A stretch of DNA of 7,478 nt from UBA7359 sp047618295. GTDB lineage: Bacteria > Pseudomonadota > Gammaproteobacteria > Eutrophobiales > Eutrophobiaceae. Position numbers and translations under genes: made by a program. The stretch is from NCBI GenBank assembly GCA_047618295.1, contig JBLHKL010000099.1:1-7478 (forward strand), in the 5' to 3' direction. The notes under the pieces were generated by a model. That model was not told the origin of the DNA, made no database searches, and worked only from the letters and a program-made list of their open reading frames with translations. The stretch's first letter is position 1; each line of letters starts with the position of its first letter. Positions 1 through 5,888 of this stretch are shown here, piece after piece.

Positions 1-291
1 GTCTGTCCCCTATTATTTTTTAACCTCCTTACTTAAACATAACAATTCATTGTTCGCAGATCCTTCGCGTTATAACTACATCCGTTGTATTTACTTAAAG
101 TAAGCGCTCGCCCAAGGTGGTATGAACACCAAGGACGAACTAATCAAAACCAATACTTGGAAGTATTAGTAATGACTACACACGATTGTACAGCAAACCC
201 TGCCGTTCTTAAAAGCACACCTACTCTTTACCCTGTAATTTCATCATCCAAACCGCACCATGTCGCCGAAGACCTGTCCCCGCAGTTTAGG

Positions 292-297
292 TATAAT
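292..297 (+). promoter_or_regulatory. Possible -10 box upstream of the cupin gene
   Basis: An exact TATAAT lies about 95 bases before the cupin start. No good TTGACA-like box is present 16 to 18 bases upstream; that position falls in the GACCTGTCCCC motif. This is therefore only a candidate promoter, which could be activator-dependent. Confidence 0.25.
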
Positions 298-343
298 CCC
301 CCTCAAAATTCAGGCAAAACAGCCTTAACAGTTGGTGGCACAT

Positions 344-358
344 CCGAAATGATTTCGG
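344..358. promoter_or_regulatory. Perfect inverted repeat, candidate operator, before the cupin gene
   Basis: CCGAAAT and ATTTCGG flank a single central base and form a perfect 15-base palindrome. It ends 33 bases before the cupin start and lies downstream of the TATAAT at 292. The position suits a repressor operator or a 5' leader hairpin (six pairs with a three-base loop). No regulator family can be assigned from the sequence. Confidence 0.35.
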
Positions 359-391
359 TTCTGTGTCTCACGCTAACAATTAGGAATCAAT

Positions 392-746
392 ATGAAAGCA
401 ATTACGGTCACTAGCAACCCAAGTGAAGCAGTGTTAAAAGAAATGGGGTCGGCGTACTGGCCAACATGGGAAAAAGAAGTAGCAACTTTCCCTTGGGCAT
501 TTGTAACAACAGAAACAGCGCTTATTTTAGAGGGCGAGTGTGAAATGACACCTGAAGATGGTGGGTGGGCCTTCCACCACTTTCAAAGCAGGTGATTTGG
601 TGGTGTTTCCAAATGGTTATAAAGGTACTTGGGAAGTCAAAAAACCTCTGAAAAAGCGCTTCAAACACATCGATGGCAACTTTGTTAAATGTGCTTTATG
701 CCGTTTTAAAATTCTGTCAAATCGTCTTAAATCGTTCATGAAATAA
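392..746 (+). pseudogene. Frameshifted small cupin-domain protein (DUF861/EutQ-like cupin)
   Basis: Two reading frames together spell one small cupin of the family typified by the ureidoglycine aminohydrolase cupin domain. The first frame (392 to about 565) gives the N-terminal strands, with WPTWEKEVATFPWAF, an ETALILEGE turn and a TPEDGG segment. The family pattern resumes one base out of phase from about 567, as PSTTFKAGDLVVFPNGYKGTWEV. Dropping one base within GGTGGGTGGG (560-569) restores a 117-residue protein, close to the usual family size. The start is supported by AGGA six bases before the ATG. As written, the first frame stops at 595 after an aberrant tail, so a functional barrel is unlikely. 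The last ~20 residues (VKCALCRFKILSNRLKSFMK) do not look like the family and may be foreign. The substrate is unknown. A sequencing error in the G-rich run is an alternative to true decay. Confidence 0.7.
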
Positions 747-762
747 CGCTAAAGGAGAACAG

Positions 763-1398
763 ATGGAAGCCGAATTTTGGCATGAACGTTGGGGATCTAA
801 TAATATTGGTTTTCATGAAAAAAAGCCGAATGATTTATTAATAAAGCATTTTAACCGCTTAAAACTTGAGAAAGATAGCTGCCTACTCTTGCCGTTATGC
901 GGCAAAACCCATGATATCGCATGGTTACTTTCTAAAGGTCACCGAGTAGTGGGCGTGGAGCTTAGCGAAATAGCTATTCAACAATTATTCGAAGAACTTA
1001 ACTTGCAACCAACACTAACTCAGCAAGGTAAGTTAAAACACTATTCTTCAAACAAGTTAGATATATTTGCAGGCGATCTCTTTAACTGCACGCAAGAACA
1101 TTTAAAATCGATCGATGCTATTTATGATAGGGCCGCGTTGGTAGCTTTGCCAAAAGACATGCGAATGCGATATACAAGCCACTTAAAAGCAATCACACAA
1201 AATGCACCTCAATTACTTATTAGTTTTGAATACGACCAAGCACAAATGGAAGGACCACCGTTTTCAATTTCAACAAAAGAGATAGAGAAGCATTACTCTG
1301 ATAGTTATAAAATCACTCATCTTGAGGAATGTGTTGTCGGAGGTCGTTTAAAAAGCAAAGTAGACGCAATGGAACACATCTGGTTGATTGATAAATAA
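763..1398 (+). CDS. tpm: Thiopurine S-methyltransferase (TPMT family)
   Basis: This encodes a 211-residue cytoplasmic SAM-dependent methyltransferase of the TPMT family. In bacteria these enzymes methylate thiopurines and can methylate selenium or tellurium oxyanions to volatile or less toxic forms. The start has a strong AAGGAG five bases upstream (752-757). Family hallmarks are the N-terminal FWHERW (residues 5-10), the SAM-binding PLCGKTHDIAWL at 44-55, VGVELSEIA at 63-71 with the acidic residue expected to hold the SAM ribose, YDRAALVALP at 121-130, and the ISFEYDQ strand at 153-159 followed by the GPPFSIS segment. The length is typical and no defect is visible. It lies 16 bases after the broken cupin gene, so the two may have been co-transcribed. 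It converges with the ABC transporter gene. The family is clear; the in vivo substrate is unknown. Confidence 0.95.
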   Translation: MEAEFWHERWGSNNIGFHEKKPNDLLIKHFNRLKLEKDSCLLLPLCGKTHDIAWLLSKGHRVVGVELSEIAIQQLFEELNLQPTLTQQGKLKHYSSNKLDIFAGDLFNCTQEHLKSIDAIYDRAALVALPKDMRMRYTSHLKAITQNAPQLLISFEYDQAQMEGPPFSISTKEIEKHYSDSYKITHLEECVVGGRLKSKVDAMEHIWLIDK

Positions 1399-1442
1399 AG
1401 TAATAGAAAATTATTAACGTTTAACGGGTTAAAAAGTATCTG

Positions 1443-1478
1443 CTCCGACACCTTTTACAAAAGGCAAGACCTGTCCCT
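1443..1478. repeat. Intergenic motif pair (CTCCGACACC and GACCTGTCCC) with a small hairpin
   Basis: Between the convergent tpm and ABC genes (1399-1494) lie CTCCGACACC (1443-1452), a CCTTTTACAAAAGG inverted repeat (1451-1464) and GACCTGTCCC (1468-1477). The last matches the motif at 271-280. Such short conserved motifs often mark REP-like or transposase-end remnants between gammaproteobacterial genes; that reading is inference here. The hairpin lacks a T-tract on either strand, so it is a poor terminator candidate. Confidence 0.4.
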
Positions 1479-1494
1479 CTTCTCTATTCTTTCA

Positions 1495-3327
1495 CTACAC
1501 CATGAATTCATTTTCCTGTTCTTTAAACTCATCCTTTTCCGGCAAAAAGCCGCCCGCCTGCATGTTCCACATATGGGCATAATGGCCATCTTTGCTTAAC
1601 AACTGTTGGTGACTACCATCTTCGATAACCTGACCCTGATCAAACACCAAAATACGATCCATATGCGATATTGTCGATAAACGGTGTGCAATTACAACAA
1701 CTGTTCTACCTCTCATCAAGTTATCCAGACCTTGTTGTATTTTTTTCTCGGTAACAGAATCTAGCGCTGAAGTCGCTTCATCCAAAATCAGTATCGGCGC
1801 ATCTTTCAGGATCGCACGAGCAATCGAAATACGTTGTCTTTGCCCGCCGGAAAGCTTCACCCCGCGTTCCCCGACCAAGGACTCGTAGCGCTGTTCCGTC
1901 TGCATAATAAAATCATGAGCATGCGCTTTTTTCGCCGCCTCGATTACCTCGTCATCAGTGGCATCTAGCCGACCATAACGAATATTTTCCATTAAAGAGC
2001 GATGAAACAACTGCGGTTCCTGGGGAATCATCGATATATTCTCACGCAGACTATCCTGAGTGACATTAAGAATATTCTGCTCATCGATACTGATCGTACC
2101 CTCCTGGCATTCAAACAGACGCAGAATCAAATTTACAAATGACGATTTACCAGATCCAGAAAACCCCACCAGCCCAAGCTGCTGCTTCGGCTCAATAGTG
2201 ACATTCAAATTTTTAAAAACCTGCAAACCTTCATGATAAGTGAAAGAGACATTGTTAAAGGTAATTTCACCTCGTCCCACTTTCAATATCGGCGCATCAG
2301 GTATATCAACGATCTCGTGCGGTTGAATAAAAACTGAAACCCCATCACTGATATTGCCGAGGTATTCAAAAAATTCGAGAAAACTTCGACTCAAACCCCG
2401 CGCTGCCTCGATCAACATGATCGCTAATCCCGCAACCATAGAGAATTCCCCCACCGTCATATTCCCTTCCGACCAAACCTTCAAGGCATAACTGACCATC
2501 CCAATCATTAATACCATCGCTGCGAGAAACTGGAACCAGCGTAGCTTTTCCATATACCAGAAAGTACGCACGGCTTGTTTAACTTCATGATTCAGGTAGT
2601 CGGTCAGATAATCCTCCTCAAACTGGCGGCGCGCAAACATCTTGGCATTCATCACGTTAGTCACCGAATCAACCACCTTGCCGGTGACTAATGAACGGGC
2701 GGCGGCAAAATCCTGCGCATACACCCGACAACGCTTCGCCAACAGATAAGACACAAAGATATAAACCCCCAACCACAGACTTAACACCAAGGCCAAATCG
2801 CCACTGACACTGAACAGAATTATCAACGCCACCAAAGACTTGATGATCAATGGGTAGAAATCAAACGTGATCGTCCACAACGCATGCATGCTGCTCATCG
2901 AAACCTCTGCGATACGACTCGCCAAGGAACCGGCAAAATGCGAAATGAAATAACGATGCGAATGATGCTGCAAATAACTAAACAAAGACATACGGATCTC
3001 GGCGCGCAAGCGCGGCCCCGTCATCACCAGCACAGCCCCACTTGCCCGACTAAAAAGTACAATCCCCAGATTCAACAAAGCAAACAATAGCAGTCCGTCG
3101 TGGGTGGCAGTGAAGATAGCCACCCCCGTTTCATTCGCCAGATTCACTGCATCGATAATTTCTTTGATGGCATAGGGTAGCAAGATAGTACAAGCCGCCT
3201 GCGCTGCTTCAAACACAAAAATCGCCAGTAAGGCATAGCGTGCTTTAAGATAAAAATACAGTGCAAAGCGCCATGGCGAATGAGAAAGAGGAGGCGCATC
3301 TCCCGCAATTATTGATGTTGTTTTCAT
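1495..3327 (-). CDS. ABC exporter half-transporter, fused membrane and ATPase domains (MsbA-like)
   Basis: This 610-residue inner-membrane protein has an N-terminal type 1 exporter membrane domain (about residues 20-325, with hydrophobic spans near 33-52, 77-101, 152-175, 177-197 and 265-305). A complete C-terminal ATPase follows: Walker A GFSGSGKS (388-395), Q-loop glutamine 436 in IPQEPQLF, signature LSGGQ (492-496), Walker B ILILDE with the catalytic glutamate 517, D-loop SALD and switch histidine 548 in IAHRLST. It should work as a homodimer. MsbA-like and multidrug-type exporters share this architecture, so the cargo (lipid, drug or peptide) cannot be told. No C39 peptidase domain is present. 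The acidic tail after residue 590 is unremarkable. The start is the first ATG of the open frame; its ribosome-binding site is weak. The gene stands alone, converging with tpm, and has higher GC than the diguanylate cyclase gene. Confidence 0.95.
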   Translation of the reverse strand: MKTTSIIAGDAPPLSHSPWRFALYFYLKARYALLAIFVFEAAQAACTILLPYAIKEIIDAVNLANETGVAIFTATHDGLLLFALLNLGIVLFSRASGAVLVMTGPRLRAEIRMSLFSYLQHHSHRYFISHFAGSLASRIAEVSMSSMHALWTITFDFYPLIIKSLVALIILFSVSGDLALVLSLWLGVYIFVSYLLAKRCRVYAQDFAAARSLVTGKVVDSVTNVMNAKMFARRQFEEDYLTDYLNHEVKQAVRTFWYMEKLRWFQFLAAMVLMIGMVSYALKVWSEGNMTVGEFSMVAGLAIMLIEAARGLSRSFLEFFEYLGNISDGVSVFIQPHEIVDIPDAPILKVGRGEITFNNVSFTYHEGLQVFKNLNVTIEPKQQLGLVGFSGSGKSSFVNLILRLFECQEGTISIDEQNILNVTQDSLRENISMIPQEPQLFHRSLMENIRYGRLDATDDEVIEAAKKAHAHDFIMQTEQRYESLVGERGVKLSGGQRQRISIARAILKDAPILILDEATSALDSVTEKKIQQGLDNLMRGRTVVVIAHRLSTISHMDRILVFDQGQVIEDGSHQQLLSKDGHYAHMWNMQAGGFLPEKDEFKEQENEFMV

Positions 3328-3451
3328 AAGGCAAGTGTAACGGTATAACGATGTTAAGGGGAATCTGAATCAGAGATGCAAATTTAATCCATAGGATAGC
3401 AAGATACATGCTATGCAACAGGAGAAACGGTCGTTCAGCTTGAAAAATACA

Positions 3452-3481
3452 GCCGGAGTGGTGTGTTTAAATCACTCCGGC
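3452..3481. terminator. Strong hairpin, possible orphan terminator
   Basis: GCCGGAGTG (3452-3460) pairs perfectly with CACTCCGGC (3473-3481). A G-T and a T-A pair extend the stem to 11 pairs around an eight-base loop. It is followed on the plus strand by ACCTTTTAA, a short T-tract. No plus-strand gene lies just upstream, so if it is a terminator its gene has been lost; it could also be an RNA or DNA structural element. Confidence 0.4.
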
Positions 3482-3548
3482 ACCTTTTAATTAGTTGTTA
3501 AAGTTAGAGGCCTCCAATGTCATTATATTTTTCAAGATAAATAATTAA

Positions 3549-3564
3549 AGTCTGATCTGACCCC
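3549..3564 (+). repeat. GTCTGATCTGACCCC-type intergenic motif
   Basis: AGTCTGATCTGACCCC resembles both the CTGACCCC motifs scattered between genes in some gammaproteobacteria and the terminal inverted repeats of some IS3-family elements, which often begin with a TGATCTGACCCC-like string. It lies about 110 bases left of the IS3 remnant, so it could be that element's left end. No matching right end was found. Confidence 0.25.
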
Positions 3565-3649
3565 ACTTATTAAAGATAACTGGCCTTTAACATCTTATAT
3601 CTACCCAATACTCCAAGAATATATTGGTATATGTCAAACAAACTGGGTG

Positions 3650-3677
3650 ACTGTTAATCACTAGGTCGGCAGTTCGA
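3650..3677 (+). repeat. Left copy of tRNA-Asn 3' fragment (att-like direct repeat)
   Basis: This carries ACTGTTAATCACTAGG followed by the T-stem to TTCGA, identical to 6102-6129. Immediately left, TG preserves part of the 5' anticodon stem, and the rest of the 5' half is absent. On the right the tRNA sequence is interrupted and IS3 transposase coding sequence follows. The last bases (CGGCAGTTCGA) can be read either as tRNA T-arm or as transposase codons RQFD, so the junction is ambiguous by about 12 bases. Confidence 0.8.
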
Positions 3678-3880
3678 TGTAGACGCACCTAATCAAGTCT
3701 GGTGTGGTGATGTGACCTAGTGGTTATCAATCATTCAACGAGGCTAAGACAGCCATCATTGATTATATTATTGGGTATTACTCACAGGTTCGACCGCATC
3801 GACATAACGACGGCGTAGCACCCAATGTGGCAGAGAAAAAATACTGGATTGAATACAAGGCTGTGGCCAATATTACTTGA
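3673..3880 (+). pseudogene. IS3-family transposase OrfB remnant, internally deleted
   Basis: Two out-of-phase pieces of an IS3-family OrfB are visible. The first (3673-3717) reads FDVDAPNQVWCGDVT, the stretch around the first catalytic Asp of the DDE domain, and ends at a TAG. The second (3722-3880) reads SFNEAKTAIIDYIIGYYSQVRPHRHNDG and continues to a TGA as KKYWIEYKAVANIT, the family's C-terminal end. Between them the middle of the catalytic domain, with the second Asp and the Glu, is missing. OrfA and the N-terminal part of OrfB are also missing, so the element is dead. It abuts the tRNA repeat on its left. Positions 3881-4011 to its right show no gene, only small hairpins (ACCCC/GGGGT near 3891-3905 and GCTTC/GAAGC at 3989-4003) and probably the element's non-coding end. 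Confidence 0.85.
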
Positions 3881-4011
3881 CCACTACAGTACCCCCTTGA
3901 GGGGTGTGCAGGAGGTAGAGCAATGCAGGAGCAATTGCCGAGGATGCCGTTATCGACCTGTGCTCTATTACTAATATTTTAGACTTCTGCTTCCGGCTGA
4001 AGCATAGATAA

Positions 4012-4923
4012 TTAATCCTCACACACAACTACACAGTTTCTACCACTATCTTTGGCTTGATAGAGCGCTTTATCCGCCCGTTCCCAGATTGAATTTATAT
4101 CCTTGTCACTGGAATTGTATTTAACTACGCCAATGCTCGCTGTAATTACAATTTTATTACCATCCTCATAAACAATTATTTCAGATATTGATTTCCTGAC
4201 TCTTTCAGCAAATCGGCCGGCATCTTTTATATTTGTATTTGAAAGCAGCACACAAAATTCTTCTCCACCAGTTCTGGAGTTCACATCATATGCTCTACTC
4301 AAGTGTTGGAGTTTGTCTGCCACAGCAATCAGAACCTTATCACCTGCTGGATGTCCGAATGTATCATTAACTTTCTTAAAGTAATCCAAATCAAAACTCA
4401 GAAAACTAAATGTGAGTTTTTCTCTAACAGCACGTGCTATCTCTATTTCTGCTCGTTCAATTAAGTTGCGACGATTAGCTAAGCCAGTTAATGGATCGGT
4501 TCTTGACTTTTCTTCTAATTCTAGTAAGAGTCGTTTTTCTTTAGTAATGTCCCTCTCTATAGAGGCAAAATAAGTACAGTCACCCTGTTTATCATTAAGC
4601 GGTATCATGACGAGATGAAGCCAATGCTCCTCACGATCCTTACTAAAAGTTTGGACTGTTATTTCTATTGGTAATTTTTCTGCGAGCTTCCTTTTAACTT
4701 CTTGTCGAACCGTTTCATCTTTAAATAAATCTAATAGCTTCGCATTTTCACCAATAACTTCTTCAAAAGAAAAGCCCATCAAGTTTGTGAATGCTGGATT
4801 AACATAAACAATTTTCTGCTGAGTAATATCATCGGTATTATTTTCAGTAACAATAACTATGTCTTGTGCAGACTCAACAATATCTTTAAACATGAAATCA
4901 TATTCATCGTTAATCATATTCAT
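4012..4923 (-). CDS. PAS-GGDEF diguanylate cyclase
   Basis: This 303-residue soluble protein should make cyclic di-GMP from two GTP, controlling traits such as biofilm or motility. An N-terminal PAS domain spans about residues 12-128 (VYVNPAFTNLMGFSFEEVIGE near 39-59, ending in the FASIERDIT segment typical of a PAS/PAC end). A short coiled linker (EKRLLLELEEKS) leads to the GGDEF domain, starting TDPLTGLANRRNL at 142-154. The metal-binding SFDLDYFKKVNDTFGH (176-191) and active-site GGEEF (219-223) are intact. The inhibitory I-site RxxD (RAYD, 210-213) lies five residues before GGEEF, so product feedback is expected. The PAS domain lacks the cysteine of light-sensing LOV domains, so its ligand is unknown. 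There is no membrane segment or EAL domain. AGAAGAGA sits about seven bases before the ATG, and a 16-bp tandem duplication covers the start. It is divergent from the gene at 5055. Confidence 0.95.
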   Translation of the reverse strand: MNMINDEYDFMFKDIVESAQDIVIVTENNTDDITQQKIVYVNPAFTNLMGFSFEEVIGENAKLLDLFKDETVRQEVKRKLAEKLPIEITVQTFSKDREEHWLHLVMIPLNDKQGDCTYFASIERDITKEKRLLLELEEKSRTDPLTGLANRRNLIERAEIEIARAVREKLTFSFLSFDLDYFKKVNDTFGHPAGDKVLIAVADKLQHLSRAYDVNSRTGGEEFCVLLSNTNIKDAGRFAERVRKSISEIIVYEDGNKIVITASIGVVKYNSSDKDINSIWERADKALYQAKDSGRNCVVVCED

Positions 4924-4931
4924 CGTTAATC
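4900..4931. repeat. 16-bp tandem duplication across the diguanylate cyclase start
   Basis: ATATTCATCGTTAATC occurs twice back to back (4900-4915 and 4916-4931); the periodicity extends one more base to the left (C4899). On the minus strand each unit carries an ATG AAT ATG start-like string. Because 16 is not a multiple of three, the two copies put those ATGs in different frames. Only the outer copy's ATG (4923) is in frame with the PAS domain and near the AGAAGAGA ribosome-binding site. In the single-unit ancestor the gene would have needed the ATG at codon 11 instead. Confidence 0.9.
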
Positions 4932-5054
4932 TCTTCTACTCGGTGAAAAAGTCACATGGGAAAGTTCAGATAGGGAAAAGCTAATAAAATTTGCTGCAAA
5001 GCAACGGTCATTTACATCTAGTTTGGCACCCCGCCTATAAAAAGGAGATTAAAT

Positions 5055-5324
5055 ATGAAAAAACTATTCGCACTAATTTCCCTGATGTTTCTGTCACTGC
5101 CTGTAGCTGCTGAAGTTCGTCAAAATTGTAACGAACTTCTGGACCGCAACACTAATCATGATAATGACAATCCAAGTGCTTATAAAAGTTATACAGATGA
5201 CTGGTGTGCTTGTTTCATACTGGGCATCTCAAAACTAATGCCACGAACCTGCCGGGTCGGTCAGTCTCCGTCAGCCAAATCTGAGTTCCTCTCTGCACGC
5301 TCCTGCTGCTTTGGTTCACCATAG
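5055..5324 (+). pseudogene. Truncated secreted protein, possibly Rap1a/Tai immunity-family
   Basis: The start has a strong AAAAGGAG about eight bases before the ATG. A clear signal peptide (MKKLFALISLMFLSLPVAA, cleaved before E20) predicts a periplasmic protein. The mature part has CNELLD, then SYTDDWCACFILGIS, which resembles the small Rap1a/Tai proteins (type VI secretion immunity and relatives), where a Cys-containing helix precedes a GxxxGV-like segment. After about residue 60 the similarity stops. The tail, LMPRTCRVGQSPSAKSEFLS and on, is low-complexity and reads antisense into the gene at 5261-5410. The missing C-terminal half, with the expected second cysteine region, suggests that a recombination junction near 5230-5260 cut the gene. 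The family call is tentative. Neither a cognate effector nor any type VI gene is in the window. The 131-base gap to the divergent diguanylate cyclase gene shows a small TTGCT/AGCAA hairpin (4991-5004) but no convincing promoter. Confidence 0.55.
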
Positions 5325-5410
5325 CGAAACTCTAAGAAGGTTATCACAAGGCCTATGATCATCATCACGAATACAAAAATGGCTAAGTATATCAAGTTAT
5401 CGGATATCAT
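5261..5410 (-). CDS. Tiny single-span membrane protein
   Basis: This 49-residue protein begins MISDN and has one strongly hydrophobic span at about residues 6-27 (LIYLAIFVFVMMIIGLVITFL). A charged cytoplasmic-looking tail follows, with FRYGEPKQQERAERNSD. The ATG at 5410 overlaps the stop of the preceding gene as ATGA, which implies translational coupling, and AGAGAG lies about five bases upstream. A longer frame starting at 5482 is open but would lie inside the upstream gene, so the coupled start is preferred. I do not recognise the family by name. It is the last gene of a three-gene minus-strand set. Its 3' end overlaps the antisense tail of the truncated gene at 5055, consistent with a junction just beyond its stop. 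Confidence 0.65.
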   Translation of the reverse strand: MISDNLIYLAIFVFVMMIIGLVITFLEFRYGEPKQQERAERNSDLADGD

Positions 5411-5592
5411 GATTGCTCTCTTCGTGCTAGCAGGCTCGATAATTTGAAGTAGATACCGAACGCAAGAATCGAAGGCACCCATATGGCAGTGAATAATCCC
5501 TCCATTTGTTTACCCTCAAACCAGAGCAATCCAGAAACTGCAAAGGACACGGCGACGGCGAGCAGAATGAAAAAGTCGGATATTTTGAACAT
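5407..5592 (-). CDS. Small two-span membrane protein
   Basis: This 61-residue protein has two hydrophobic segments, about residues 6-25 (FFILLAVAVSFAVSGLLWF) and 33-52 (LFTAIWVPSILAFGIYFKL). They are joined by a short charged turn, EGKQMEG, and the C-terminus is basic (ARREQS). AAGGAA seven bases before the ATG supports the start. The stop overlaps the next gene's start by ATGA. Tiny membrane proteins with a WVPSILAFG-like second span seem familiar as unnamed conserved proteins in gammaproteobacteria, but I cannot assign a family or function. The coupling suggests it acts with the 49-residue protein, perhaps as a complex; this is inference. Confidence 0.7.
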   Translation of the reverse strand: MFKISDFFILLAVAVSFAVSGLLWFEGKQMEGLFTAIWVPSILAFGIYFKLSSLLARREQS

Positions 5593-5651
5593 ATTAATTT
5601 CCTTATTTTAGTAGTTGACGTTTGTCCGGATAAGGGCCCGGATACTCCCCT

Positions 5652-5888
5652 CTAAATCTGATGGAACCCGATTGCGGCTAGCAACAGCCCGGCGATCGTG
5701 ACTCCCGCCGGGATGCGAAGCCCGACGATGCCAAAAACATCGATCATGGATGGTACTAGACCGATTAATCCGAGCGGCACCCATAGAAAAAAAGGGGTGG
5801 CGATGACAACTCCAAGCCAACCAGCCACGCGTAGCAGACTGCTGCTATCCCTTTGGTCGCTGGGTAATGATGCTTTATTATTTTCCAT
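5652..5888 (-). CDS. Small two-span membrane protein, first gene of the set
   Basis: This 78-residue protein has a polar N-terminus rich in Ser, Asp and Asn (residues 1-17), then two hydrophobic regions at about 20-46 (containing GWLGVVIATPFFLWVPLGLIG) and 50-76 (VFGIVGLRIPAGVTIAGLLLAAIG). It ends in FHQI. AGGG lies about five bases before the ATG. The family is not recognised. The 59-base gap to the next gene contains a TCCGG/CCGGA inverted repeat (5625-5642) and a CCGGATA direct repeat, which could be a processing or attenuation structure. Other open frames on both strands here are less protein-like than this one. Confidence 0.65.
   Translation of the reverse strand: MENNKASLPSDQRDSSSLLRVAGWLGVVIATPFFLWVPLGLIGLVPSMIDVFGIVGLRIPAGVTIAGLLLAAIGFHQI

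Larger units (their letters stand above)
1..391. other. Non-coding left flank, rich in short palindromes
   Basis: I find no credible gene on either strand in this stretch; the open frames have no recognisable domain, signal peptide or ribosome-binding site. It holds two copies of a CTGTCCCC-type motif (GTCTGTCCCC at 1-10, GACCTGTCCCC at 271-281) and several perfect palindromes: AACAAT/ATTGTT at 41-54, GTTATAAC at 69-76, TTACTTAAAGTAA at 91-103, AATACTT/AAGTATT at 152-167, and CCGAAAT/ATTTCGG at 344-358. This is probably the upstream region of the cupin gene plus the decayed edge of an earlier insertion, but the second part is inference. Confidence 0.5.
3328..3649. other. Intergenic region with one strong hairpin and no gene
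   Basis: I see no supportable coding region here. It contains the presumed upstream region of the ABC transporter gene (no convincing -35/-10 pair), a perfect GC-rich hairpin at 3452-3481, and the motif TCTGATCTGACCCC near 3551-3564. The AT-rich run from about 3570 to 3640 leads into the tRNA-derived repeat and has no sign of the missing 5' half of that tRNA. Confidence 0.5.

Noticed and set aside
24..30. Minus-strand AAGGAGG ribosome-binding site at the left edge
   Set aside because: No start codon follows at suitable spacing before the window ends, so no gene can be supported.
39..73. Integron attC site (ATAAC...GTTAT near the left edge)
   Set aside because: The span is only about 35 bases, too short for attC, and the inner arms do not pair; no second matching site borders the cupin-tpm block.
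85..414. Plus-strand open frame of 109 codons
   Set aside because: No ribosome-binding site, no recognisable domain and unnatural composition; its end overlaps the start of the cupin gene.
558..746. A separate 62-residue protein starting at the internal ATG
   Set aside because: Its sequence is plainly the second half of the cupin in another phase, and no ribosome-binding site precedes it, so it was merged into the frameshifted gene.
2884..3090. Plus-strand frame inside the ABC transporter gene
   Set aside because: It is antisense to a membrane domain that is intact and convincing; it has no protein-like features.
4540..4890. Light-sensing LOV domain in the diguanylate cyclase
   Set aside because: The PAS segment reads GENAKLLD where LOV domains have a conserved cysteine-containing GRNCRFLQ-like motif.
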